From assembly GCA_902729315.2 (NCBI GenBank), contig LR746279.1, forward strand, positions 1,378,001-1,442,000: 64,000 nt of DNA, in the 5' to 3' direction. The notes under the pieces are model-generated. The model saw only the letters and a program-made list of their open reading frames with translations. It did not search any database and was not told the origin of the DNA. Of the stretch, positions 44,862-56,659 are shown piece by piece (positions within the stretch are counted from its first letter, which is position 1; every line of letters starts with the position of its first letter). The stretch is from Spirodela intermedia (Eukaryota > Streptophyta > Magnoliopsida > Alismatales > Araceae). The translations under genes were made by a program, and so were the position numbers.

Positions 44862-47687
44862 CTAGAGCCATCTTCTTCTGGGTGTCCGCCTCATTCCTCT
44901 CATCGATCCCAACACCAGATTGGAACCATCTGAGCAATTCCCTCGCTGGGGGCTGCCCGAGATAACAGGATCCTGAAGCGACGGCGATGGCTCAGTTTCA
45001 TCTACTGCAGAGCTTTGGCTATGGTGTTTGCAGGTCTCTGAGGAGGAATCGGAGTCCGAGGAGGACGGGCTGCTGCTGCTCATGTCATAGAGGAGATTGT
45101 TGGACATGACTGGGAGCTTCATACCACTAGAACCAGAAGCAGCAAAAGAAGGCCTTCGCTGCCTCGTGAGCTGAATGAGCTTTTGCTCCAAAATCACCAT
45201 GTCCTTCTTCAATTTAGTGATCACCATGTTCTTCCTTCTGAGGATATCTTCCAACTCTGAAATCCTCTGTGAGAACGAACAGATGCAGAGCTTAAATGGG
45301 TACTGGGCCAGGGAAGAGGATCAGCATAGCTTGAAAGAGTGGTACCTTGGAGCTAGCAACGCTAGATTCATGGGCAGCAGCAGTCAGTTCCTGTATGATT
45401 TCATCCTTTTCTTCGCATTCCCTGCGCAGATTATAGAAGTCTTGCTCTGCAGCAAGTGTAGATAGCTGCATGGAATATGCAGAGCAAGGTTCCAGCAGAC
45501 ATCAGAAGTGACTACAGTTGTTTTGAAAGATCATCAAGTAGATGGCAATGGAGCACAGGACATGAACAGGGATTGTCTCTCCCGGGTCAGAAAGAATCTG
45601 ATCCCGTGAGAAAAAAATCATAAAGTCAAAATCGCTTGTTAATTATGAAGAAAATAAAAATTTAGTACCCAGCGGTAGTCAAGATCCCTGTGTTGAATGA
45701 TCCACTTAGGTTTAGATACTAATCAATGAAGCCCTTTTCCATAGGTGTAGAAAGTTCTTTCTACTACATAGTTAACTGCGTATCAAGAAGAAGTGCCTAG
45801 TTGAAAAGAATATCACCATACTAAGGGCGAAATAAGCCAATCATAGATAATGAACCTTAGGTTCCTGCTGCAGGTATCATGTCGTGCATAGCACAACAGG
45901 ATGCGAAAATTCTAAACAACGTTAGAGCTAATTACAGTAAAAGATAAGTATGGAAGAAATATTAAATCGTATTTGAAGTCGAGCTCAAACCATGATGGGA
46001 ACTGGTTTTAAGGAGAATGAGGGTGCGACTGTCTATGATCTATGATCAGAGAAAATTATCCAGCTAAGCCACTCCATGGCACAGCATCTGCTCATAATCA
46101 TGTCATAGTCTACTACCGGTTGCCAGATGTCAGGTTTTATGGTCAACTCCGAGCCACAAGCCTGGAGGATAGAATTAGCAAGCCTACACGAGCATGGTGG
46201 AGATGGAGAGTGAAAAGCATGCTTGAAGCATGGAAATAACAGAAATAAACTGAGGATAACAAGATTGTGAACAGATGGCAAAACCAAAAGGGAACTCTAC
46301 ACCTGAGAATCATTGATCGATTAAAACTCTGTCAGGAAGTAACACCAAGAACGTCAAGAAGAATATGATTGTTTGAATACCTGGATATCCATTGAAGATG
46401 GGGCACTCGAACAATAGGATAAGTCGGACATTCGGCGCTCCTCTTGCTCTACCGAATTAGGAACGACGAAGAAGTCATCTTTTCTGGGTTGCAATCTAGC
46501 AGCCACCTGATGGAGAAATCATAGGCTACGAAGCTTAGTGGGATGTCGTCGGCGAATGAACTCCAGCAACAGAAAACGGCGTTTACCCTTTGTCTATCGG
46601 ACGAATCAGCCTCGACAGGGATATTTTTCTCCTGGGGGTTCAGTCTGTAGGCATGCTCGCAAATGTGGACTTTTCCTCCTTCAGCTTCCAGCCTTTCATC
46701 CTCGGAGTATTCATCGTACGTGGCGAACAGCTTTCCACCGCAGTCTCTGGCCCTATCGTTCAAGCAATCCATCTGGTCACATAAATCGTCCAACTTTTGT
46801 TGCATAGTCGTCAGCACCATATCCTGAGAAATTCAAAGCAGGAAAATTAGAGGCAAGCAAGCTAGCGATCCAGTAGGATAAAAAGGGTAGAATAATGAGA
46901 ACCATAAAGCCCATGGACGCCTAATAACTCAGGATAAAAAAGACATCAAACTGGGGGTCATCAATAGCCCGCTAAAGTGAGATAAAAATCCCCAGATTTA
47001 GACAGCTTAGCAAAAATAGATGATAACTCGTTACGAAGTGGCACAGTCGCAGGTCATGGACGCCTAATAACTCAGGAATACCAACATCGAAACCCTAGAT
47101 GCAAAACCCCCATTAAAGCCCTTGTATGGTTCTCAACTGAAAGCGTGCAATATTCAAAGCTCAAAAGGTCGAGATTATGTGCATCAATAAAAGGGTGAAG
47201 CCATTAACAAGTGAAATCCCACAATAACTGCAAGAGAAAGAAACCCTAGGGAGTAAATCCGTTTATGACACTATCCACTAATGATACCAACCCTGATATC
47301 AACAGATTTCTGCAGCTGCGATATATGCCGAGATTTCTTCGCGTCCGCCGAGGCCGCGGCCACAATGGCGACAACCATAACTCTCTGCAGGGGGCTGAAC
47401 AGCTCCCAGGCAACTGATTCTTCCGGGCTCAGCCCACCCCCTATCGTTCTCGTAGACGACGCCTCCTCTGCTTCCACAAGGCGACCCTGAAGGGAGACCC
47501 AGGCCAGTTTCCTCCGGGGCGCGGGGGCCGCCCGGCTCACATCACTGATACAGCTCGAAAGGCGAAGCCCACGCCCTGAAGACGAACGAGGGGAGGAGAA
47601 GGCCGACAGCGAGACGCAAGACAGAGGGCTCTGCGAGACCACATTGAAGCCCAGATCAAGATCAGACCCCCCATCACCGCCTTCCAT
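44862..47687 (-). CDS. Plant-specific coiled-coil protein of unknown function (At1g16520-like)
   Basis: Five exons, all joined in phase 0: 47,687-47,292; 46,823-46,587; 46,506-46,381; 45,465-45,346; 45,266-44,862; 427 residues. Exon 1 has WVSLQGRLVEAEEASSTRTI and GGGLSPEESVAWELFSPLQR plus a hydrophobic VMVVAIVAAASADAKKS, then KSVDIR joins DMVLTTMQQKLDDLCDQMD of exon 2. Exon 3 has EQEERRMSDLSYCSSAPSS. Exons 4-5 form the coiled coil (AEQDFYNLRRECEEKDEIIQ; ELEDILRRKNMVITKLKKDM), followed by a Ser/Asp-rich tail with NLLYDMSSSSPSSSDSDSS. I recognise the arrangement from an uncharacterised plant family; no enzymatic domain is visible. The last codons (RTPRRRWL) are not conserved in my memory, so the 3' end is less certain. 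Confidence 0.8.
46912..47077. repeat. 23-bp exact direct repeat in an intron of the coiled-coil gene
   Basis: CATGGACGCCTAATAACTCA plus GGA occurs at 46,912-46,934 and 47,055-47,077, period 143 bp. It marks a partial tandem duplication within the intron. Confidence 0.75.
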
Positions 47688-48576
47688 GGCTGGAGAATCG
47701 CAGGGGAGGAGAGAAGGTCCCCCCACCCTCGGGGAAGCGTCTCGTCCGGCGAGAATTCCCCTGCATCAGCAAACGTTACGTACTTATGGGAGGTTTGATG
47801 ACAAAAATTCAGCTGTAAGTATATAAAATAATAATAAAATCCTTCTAACAGAATTTAGAATGTTCCTATCCTACGGAGCCGTTCTTGGTCGGGTTGGAAT
47901 GCAATATTTTAGGAGATACCAGCAATATATTAAATATAAGAGGGTATAAACAGAAACAACCTATTTTCAAATTGGTGCCGTGGGAGGGAAAGAGCGGAAG
48001 TTTCGGCGGAATTCGATACACGTGGATAGCGGGCCCGACTTCTTTTGTAGCCGTTGGTCCCAACCCCGATTCGGCAAGTCCACACTCTCGCCCATCTCTG
48101 GCCGTTGGATGAGACACCAACCAACGGCCCATGCGACGTTCCATTTCAGCGCCAGGGCGAGAAGATTTGACTTTAGGAGACTCAATGAGTCAATGACTCG
48201 GAAGTGGCTCCAAAAGTCTAGGCCCGATTTGACTGGACTCCACGTAGATTAAAGTTGTCGCTACCTAAAATGTGATAGCTCACCTATTTTACATTACATG
48301 GAGAATAATATAAAAGAAAACCATGATTACAAAGCCATTTAAATATACTTGAAAATTATTATGTGGTAAACTTTTCAAAAAGAAATATTGATAGAATATT
48401 TTCATGCCAAAAAGAGCTAGTGCAAATGAATGTCATAATTGATAGGTATCAACGAAAATAGTAGTGTTTTGGTGCTACATTATTACATTTTTCATAAAAA
48501 AAATTAACAAGTGTAAGTATATCATCAATAAATATTATGGATGAAAATATGTGTATAAAAAGAAACATGATTGGGG
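47688..48576. promoter_or_regulatory. Promoter side of the coiled-coil gene, then AT-rich spacer
   Basis: GC-rich to about 48,240, with short frames on both strands and no family resemblance. AT-rich beyond. No gene recognised. Confidence 0.4.
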
Positions 48577-48878
48577 GTTAATATTTACAAGTATCTAGGG
48601 AAATAACAATATATATCCTAAGTTCTTGATTCGATACATAAAATGCATTCTCACTAGTATGAGTTTTGATTTACATGGTTAATATTAATAAGTATCTAGG
48701 GAAATAAACACTATACACTCTCTTAAGTTCTAGATTTGAGACATAAAATGCATCCTATTGGTATGAGTTTTGATTGACATGGCTAATATTAATAAGTATC
48801 TAGGGAAATAACACTATAAATCCTCCAAAGTTTTCAATTTGAGACATAAAATACATCCTCATTTGTATGCGTTTTAAT
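48577..48878. repeat. Three tandem copies of ~101 bp
   Basis: Units start near 48,577, 48,678 and 48,781 with GGYTAATATTWAYAAGTATC, then TAGGGAAATAA, GAYACATAAAATRCAT and TATGMGTTTTRAT. They are similar along their full length, with the third most diverged at its end. Confidence 0.85.
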
Positions 48879-51764
48879 AGAGTTTGTATAGTCTCATAAA
48901 TTTATAATGTGCATATTATCTTCAGCATAATATTTTGATAACTTTAGGATAGTGCATTACAATGAATCATATCCACTAAAATGAGCATGTAAAAAAGAAG
49001 TGGATAAATTTCACAAAGAATGACAAAACCTGGTACTTCATGAAGAAAATGCCAAAAATGATGGTGTCACTTTCTATAGTTATGAATTCTATTACATGAT
49101 GAATATTGATATTCTTGACAAGAATTTATAATTAGTTGTCAAGGATTCATTAGAAATACATGATAAAATCAAACCATTGTTCAACTCTTCACTATCTACT
49201 TTTTAATGTTGCTCATGACTTTGACAATAATAAGATATTCAAAGCTTAAAATGATAATTTTCTTATACTTTGTCATCACTATTCATATGTTTTAATGATG
49301 GTATTAATTTACCTAATTGAGGTCAAAATATTAAAGCCCATGTATGCCAATAACTAAAATAGTTTGCCTTGTTGTAATTGCTTATAAGGATTAGACTATT
49401 TTAATTTAAAGCCCATGTAATTGCTTATAAGGATTAGACTCAATCTGATGAGTAGCAACATCATTACTATTTTGCAAGGTAATCCTTAGACATTCACAAG
49501 TTAATTTATACGATTTAATTTTCCCTTCGTTGTAAGTATTATTAGTGACACATTGTCATAAATAGAAGGGTGCACTGAATGAAGCCAACAACCTAGATCC
49601 GCAATCTAATATTAAGTCTCTAATGGCGGGTTGACTAAAGGTATGGCAAAGACAATGCCTTAATGTTGAGTGGAGTAACAAGACATTAAGGGCATTGCCT
49701 TAGAAGAGTGGAGTAGGTAGATATTCAAATCATTATGAAAATCTATTATTTATATTATAAAGAGTAATCAATTCACCTCCATTAGACTATTTCAAAATGT
49801 TGACTAACCAAATATGCATAAGCTCAAACAAAAATAAAATATATTGAAAAGTCCATGAAAGAAGTTTTAATGCATGTGGTGGCCAAGACATTACTTAAAC
49901 AAAGTGATCCAACTCAGTTAATAAGAAAAGTCTTAACACTTGTAATGGCAAAGACAAATGTCTGAGTATAATGACAATTTTACATTACAACTATATTTCT
50001 ATGGCATCTAATTTATTAAAAAATATTTATTTCAACCCTTTGTAAAGTTGATCAAATATTTTAGACTTATTCATAAAATTTGTGTTCTCACTATCTAAGT
50101 GTAGAAAGCATTAATGCGAAGAAAAAACATAAAGGACAAATGTGTTAAGAGTACAACAAACTAGATATTGGGAAGCTCACAAATGGTCATTGGAACAATT
50201 TTTGGAAACCATTTTGAGAATATCTCAAGCTAGAAACACAAGGAGAATGTTGCCTTAGAAAAGAAAATGATTCATGCTTAGGTAGTAAGGCATGAATCAT
50301 GACATGGAGAATGTTGCCTTACAATTACATTCAATGTATGACATTCTAGAAAGTGTACCTTTATAAATCATTCTCATACATTGAATGTAATTGTACAAAA
50401 AGTAAGCTTTTTTGCACCTCCTGTCCCCCACACTCACACTCAAGGAAGGTACATCCAAAAATTGTAAGAATTACTTGTTATTTGTACTTGGGTAGTTTAC
50501 ATATTCAAGTTGACATATATTTTTCAATCTAGTAGAGATTAATTGGGAATTAATTTGTTATAGATCCCTAGATATGTGAACCTAGAAGCATTTTTTTAGA
50601 ACACTTTGGTCAGCTAGAGTCCATATTTTTATTGAATCTAGATTTAGTATTAGCATTTGATAAGTTGCATTAAGATGTGCTAGTAAAATCTGAGGATGAG
50701 GTCCTTAGAGAATAGAGTAGGCTCATTGTGTCAAATCAATAACAACCTTAGTTTTCACTCTCATAAGAAAATTAAAAACAAATATTTTTTTATCACTTGG
50801 CTCCTCTTATAGCTTCTTAAAACATACAAAGTTATATCACTTGCTCATGTATATCAGAACATTATATTGACATTTAAGTGTGTAGGAATATATATTTCTA
50901 ATGCTTCTAAAAAGGTGTCAAAATAAAAAAAGTGTTGGAATAACTGGTCCCTTACGCCAAAGCAGACCCCAGCAGAGGAATTTTAGTAAAGTACTCCATA
51001 TACAAAGTACGGAAAGGTGTCTATAACTTCCTTCCCCCCTCCAGCCACTTCAGCACCTTGTGATCTTCGTTCCGTCGTCGACCATATCTATGTTTCTATG
51101 ATGGCCCAAGAACACGCTCATTCTTCAACTGTAACATTTACTTCATTGAGTAGTCAGTCGTTGTGGCGCAAGTGGAGCTTACTTGACAAGCTAAGCACAC
51201 TGTTAGTAGCATAGATCAAGGAGGAGTTGGACCCCATAGCTGCCTCTCCTTGTTAATTGAGGTATAAAAATAACTTTGATGAAATTACTAAGAGATTATA
51301 GACGAGAGTCTCAAATCCTTATGATTGATTCAAATAATCTAACAAGAAAGCCACAAAATTTTTAGTAGATCTACCCTCTTGGCTTAACTCTTCAAAGTTA
51401 TATTTTGTGTGTTTGAATGTTTATAAACATTAAAACATCTAATGGCATGTGTTAGCTCACCTCCACTACATTCACAACTTTACCAACATGAACATCCCTA
51501 GAACTTCTAGATTTATAAGGCTAAAAAAAATGAAACATTAGAAATCTAATGGTTGCTCCTTACTCCATATTCACATCTCTACCAATAAAAAAATCCCCAC
51601 CAACACTTACAAATAATGTTAAATGTATACTGCCACAAACTAAAATTTATTAACAAGAACTCAATAGAGTATTATAGTCGATTTTGAAACTTCCTTGTAG
51701 TGGGAAATTCTTCTTTGATCCACATCACCAAGGTGAAAATTTGATTTTTTCATGCTTACTTAAT
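48879..51764. other. Gene-poor AT-rich DNA
   Basis: Stops in every frame. It includes a short direct repeat (TAATTGCTTATAAGGATTAG near 49,375 and 49,410) and the hairpins at 50,267-50,395. No gene seen. Confidence 0.5.
50267..50395. repeat. Two adjacent inverted repeats
   Basis: First: 11-bp arms ATGATTCATGC (50,267-50,277) and GCATGAATCAT (50,290-50,300). Second: 22-bp perfect arms 50,320-50,341 and 50,374-50,395 (TACAATTACATTCAATGTAT plus GA and its complement) with a 32-base loop. GGAGAATGTTGCCTTA also occurs twice nearby (50,242 and 50,306). Possibly a MITE remnant. Confidence 0.75.
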
Positions 51765-53135
51765 TGTTGGCTCTTTCTGGTCTCATTTCTTTGAATTTTG
51801 AATTTCCTATGATTTTTGTAAACTTTGTTTTGTTTCATCTATTCTTCAATAGTAAATGTTCACACGTACACAAATCAAACAAATGGCTTTCATTCCATTA
51901 TTTTCATCTAATATTTCGTTGTAAGTTTTGAATTGGCATAGGATTTTTCTATTGATACATTATAATGATGTTCAAAGATTGTTTCATGATTTAAAAGTCC
52001 AAGTGTATATATTTTAAAAATTTTAAATAAATTTAAACATTTTATATAATGAAGTATTCAACCTCATTTAATAAATTATGTCAAAAAAAATTGCATAATT
52101 GAAATACTATATTCATAAACTATGTTATTCTATAACATAATTTTGTAATATTTTAAGGAAATATTGGGCTAGAGATGTCTTGTGAGTTAACATAGTCTAA
52201 CTTTAATATCATGGTTCACATCATGATTCCTCTGTACAAAGATATAAAACCTGGTATACAATATAGTCTATAATATAACCCAACATATACTAATGTACTA
52301 AGCTTATTATACTTTGTTTCTACCTTAAATGCTTATTTTTTACAGCTTAATCTCTATGTAATAAAATATTAACTTTTGTCTACTACACAACATCATGGTG
52401 TAACTTTTCTTATACTAATACACCAACAATGATGTATTGCATTATTCTATAATGTAAACTTAATATATTGAAATACCAACCTTGAAGTAGCTAGCTATTT
52501 TGCAATGTTACCTTGGTCTATTTAAATGACAACATTTAGTACACTATTATGCAACACATTGTTATTAATCTTGATAGAATACATAGTTCCACAACATTAA
52601 TGATATCCAAAAATATCAATCTTGATGTACAACACAATTATGCAGCGTTAATCAATATATTTAAATATTGGTTTTAATATATTGTAGTATTTTTTGATGT
52701 AAAATGACCTTTCTGGTATTAAAAGCCTTTTTCAACATCAAAACATATTACAAGCTTTTTGGTCTCATGTCTTTGAATTTTTGAAGTTTGAATCTGCTAT
52801 CATTTTTGTAAAGTTAGTTTTGTTTCATCTATTCTTCAATAATCAATAGTAACACCTACACACATCAAACAAATGGATTATGTTCCACTATAGGCATCCA
52901 ATATTTTTTTTGTATTAATGCATTATAATCATGTTCAACAATTGTTTCATGATTCAAAAGTTCAAGTGTATATATTTTCAATTGTTTATATCAATCTAAA
53001 CATTTGATATAGTGAGATATTCAACTTCATTTAATAACTTATGTTAAAAAAATGTATAATTGAAATATTGTACTTCATAAACTATATTCTTCAATAACAT
53101 AATTTTGTATTGTTTTAAAGGAAATATTGGGATAG
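51765..53135. repeat. ~400-bp direct repeats flanking a ~580-bp AT-rich core
   Basis: The left copy (about 51,765-52,175) and right copy (about 52,755-53,135) share GGTCTCATKTCTTTGAATTT, TTTTGTTTCATCTATTCTTC, CAAACAAATGG, ATAACATAATTTTGTA and GGAAATATTGGG-TAGAGATG in the same order. The arrangement is like terminal repeats, but no TG...CA ends, primer site or target duplication could be fixed. Confidence 0.6.
52190..52770. repeat. AT-rich repeat block, copy 1 (pair with 54,950-55,600)
   Basis: Shares with 54,950-55,600 the order ATGGTTCACATCATGATT, TGTACAAAGATAT, CATATACTAATGTACTAAGC, AATAAAATATTAACTTT, CAACAATGATGTATTGCATT, ATACCAACCTTGAAGTA and TTTTGCAATGTTACCTTGGT. Both blocks end CAAAACATATT. 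Internally it is made of about four degenerate units of roughly 52-60 bp. Confidence 0.75.
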
Positions 53136-54949
53136 AGATGCATGTTGATATTCTTAACTTTGATACTTATATGTGAAAAATTATTTACGGAACAATTATA
53201 AAATATTTATATAATATTTAACTAAATAGTAGATTAACATCATAAAAACTTATCTTAGAAGTTTGATATCTTTGAGAAATATTCAAATATATATTCATGA
53301 TGCTTGAATAATCCTATGTCTAACAAACGAATCAAATGAGTTATATCTATAAGATAGTTTTATGTCGAATTTAATACAACATCATATAGTTCATATGTAA
53401 GTACAAAAAATCAGGTGTTAACAAGTTCTACAAAATCAAAAAAATATGAAGACATATATAAGACTCAAACCTAATTAATGAAAACATCAAAGAGAAAAAC
53501 ACTTGAAAAATAAAATAATATAAGTCATGTATAGGATTCAAAATCTGGACCTAAGTGATGAAAAGGTGGAACTTTCAACAACTAAAGTGTCTAAAATTCA
53601 CAGATAAATAAAGTCACTAGTAAAATTCAAAAATCAAAACTTGAACAATGACACATTGAAAAACTGATCAAAGAAATATGAAGAAATATCATAGCATCAA
53701 TGTCTTAAGCAAGACAAGACTCAAACTTGAGGCCTACATAATGACAAATCTAAAGCGTCTACGAGAAGCCATTAGAAAGTCATTAAAGTGGGAAAGTCTT
53801 TGTCACATATTTCAGACAATGACATATCATTAGAACACTAAGAAAATGATCAATTAAATAGACTTATTTAGACTCAACCTCAAAAGTAAATATAATTGTT
53901 GATAAGTTGTTAATCTCAAAACAAATCTTAAAGACAACAAACATGAGAACAATGAACTTCAAAGTAATCAATGAGTAAGGATCAATGACACACATTATGA
54001 ATGATTTTAAACATACTGGTAGAAAACTTGGAGATAATGGCAAGCTCAATGACTTTATTTGAGTTCAACCATAAAAGTAAACATTTCTATTGATAAATTA
54101 CATATCACTAACTAAAATTTCAATTAAAATGGATGTGAGAATATAAAACTTCAAATAAAAGAATAAGCAAAGGTCACTAGCACATCAATAAAGAAAAGAA
54201 AAGGAAAGGAATTTGAATTTACATGATCATCTTTGAACTGATGAAAAGACATGAAAACCTTGGAGAATAAAAATAAGGAGCTTACAAAGAAGAAGATTTA
54301 ATTCAAAATAAAGACATATATCTACTATATTCATTCATGCTCAATGAACATCATATTTTATCCATGAAAGCTAAGCTACCACACTTTAAAGAAGAGCTGA
54401 AAGTTATATCAAATATATTATTATATAGTGGTGATTCAAGTTAACTCTTTCTTCATAGGTTGACTCTCTACTCTGGGTCCTAAGACACATAGGTGATGTG
54501 TAAATAAAGGTTTGTGCTAAGGCACGATGGTTGAGAGTATGTTAGTGCCAATAAAAGATGTGATATCTAAGTAGACTAATGTATTTAACTAAAACACAAT
54601 GTAGAGAGTAATAGATCCTATGAAATCAGTTTGTATTTCTAAGAGAAAATAGTGAACTCTAATATGAAGGATCATTTAGGATTTAACGTAGTACAATAAA
54701 AGGTAAAATAGTATAAAAATCCTATGGATCTTTGTTGGTAATGAGAGATAGTGTGTGTGTGAGAGAGAGAGACTGCTTTGAGTAAACTCATACCCAAAAT
54801 AGAAAAGGTGTGTGAAAGCTTGTGTTGACATATCATTCATAGATAGAATAGAAGAATAAAATATAAACTTTAAAAAACCCATTAACTCCATTTTCTTAGT
54901 GTCCCACAGCCTCATCGAGCACTTCAATGCCTAATGAGTTAAAATAGTG
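53136..54949. other. Gene-poor AT-rich DNA
   Basis: No coding region. A GTGTGTGTGAGAGAGAGAGA microsatellite lies near 54,749. Confidence 0.5.
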
Positions 54950-55600
54950 GTTATAAGTTTAATATTATGGTTCACATCATGATTTCCATGTACAAAGATA
55001 TTAAGCTCGATGTATGATATAGTCCATAACATAACTTGTCATATACTAATGTACTAAGCTTGTTCTAGTTTGTTGCTAAATTTGGTGACTACTCACACAT
55101 TAATATATTGTGCATATCATATAGTATGATTTTTTAAAATATGTTGTAATATGTTAAAATATTTGCATACTACTACTTGTGATGCTTGTGTTTTACAACT
55201 TAATATGTATGCAATAAAATATTAACTTTGATATACTACACTCTTTCATGTTGTAACTTCTATTATACTAATATAACAACAATGATGTATTGCATTATTC
55301 TATCATGTAAACTTAATATATTGGAATACCAACCTTGAAGTACTTTGCTAGTTTGCAATGTTACCTTGGTCTATTAAAATACCAACCTTTAGTGTGCTAT
55401 TTTGCAACACATATCATTATTAACCTTGATGGAATACATAGTTTCATAATATTAATGTTATATTAAAATATCAATCTTGATTTACAACACAATTATGCAA
55501 CATAAATAAATATATTAGAATATTCGTTTTAATGTATTGTACTATTTTGTGATGTAAAATGACATTTTTAGTATTACAAGCGTTTTCCAACCTCAAAACA
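54950..55600. repeat. AT-rich repeat block, copy 2
   Basis: Direct-orientation partner of 52,190-52,770. It is not bordered by the 400-bp direct repeats that flank copy 1. Confidence 0.75.
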
Positions 55601-56659
55601 TATTCAAGGTCCCAAAACTAAACATAATTCATTTTTTTCAATCTTCCTTCATTTTAAGAAAATTATAATATGTAATATACCTTATGTAATTATAATATGA
55701 TATATTCAAGTCGTTGGTATAGGAGATTATAAATATCTCATTCATCGCCTATATAAATTGAACTTGTTATTTATATTCCAACTTATTATTAAGATAGATT
55801 AAGATGATTTTTCCATAACTTGATGTACCATTCTTGAAATAGGTTTATGTGCTCTCTTTTTTGTCTTCACATTTGAGAGTCATAATATAAATCTTTTGTG
55901 CCATTCAATATCAAAAAAATAAATGAGACCTACAACATCCTACTGCACCTTTCTAAATTAGTTTCCTATTGTAAATTCCATCACAAATTCCCTCTCCAAG
56001 ACATCATGTTCATTATTTGTTAACTTCTGAAAAAACAAAGAAATATATACTTAATAGCTCAAATGGCATGAGATGACAATTGACTAAGCGTATGGGTGTT
56101 AATTTATGAATCATTTTAGCAAATATTTACATGACACTGTACTAATAATAATCCTTAAGAAATATATTTTTACTGATATAAAGAGGCCTCAGCACATGTT
56201 TGCCCTGTTGAAGATTATCCATGAAGATTCTTAATTTGGGACCCTGCTTGAATAATTTTGCAATGGATCATAGACATGCACGAAACAATGCTTTAAAAAG
56301 GACATAAAAAAGATGTTGTAAATCATTAAGCAAACTTTTATCTACGATTCATCAACTGAAGAGTTAGATTGGACATATCACAAGTTTATAATGCCTAATA
56401 AATGACCATCAGTCATTCATATTTCTTGATAACATAATTTCACAATCCACTTGATTCCATCCATTTAGGACGACAAAAATTAGTGGAGTCTTGTGAGCTG
56501 ATGATCATTCCCCCCCCCCCTCCCCCTCTTCATCGAAGAAGGAACAATTCTAAATGTGCTTTGACCCTCCAATTTATTTCATACTCCATCATTGTCTGGG
56601 CAGGTGCAATCCGCTTTGCTCTTAGATAACTTCTACGATATCCCATTGCAGAAAAAATG
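55601..56659. other. AT-rich 3' flank of the bHLH gene, no gene seen
   Basis: It holds a C-run near 56,511-56,526. The rest is AT-rich without recognisable coding sequence. Confidence 0.45.

Noticed and set aside
47866-48252. Several overlapping frames on both strands upstream of the coiled-coil gene
   Set aside because: They overlap each other in a GC-rich promoter and show no conserved motif.
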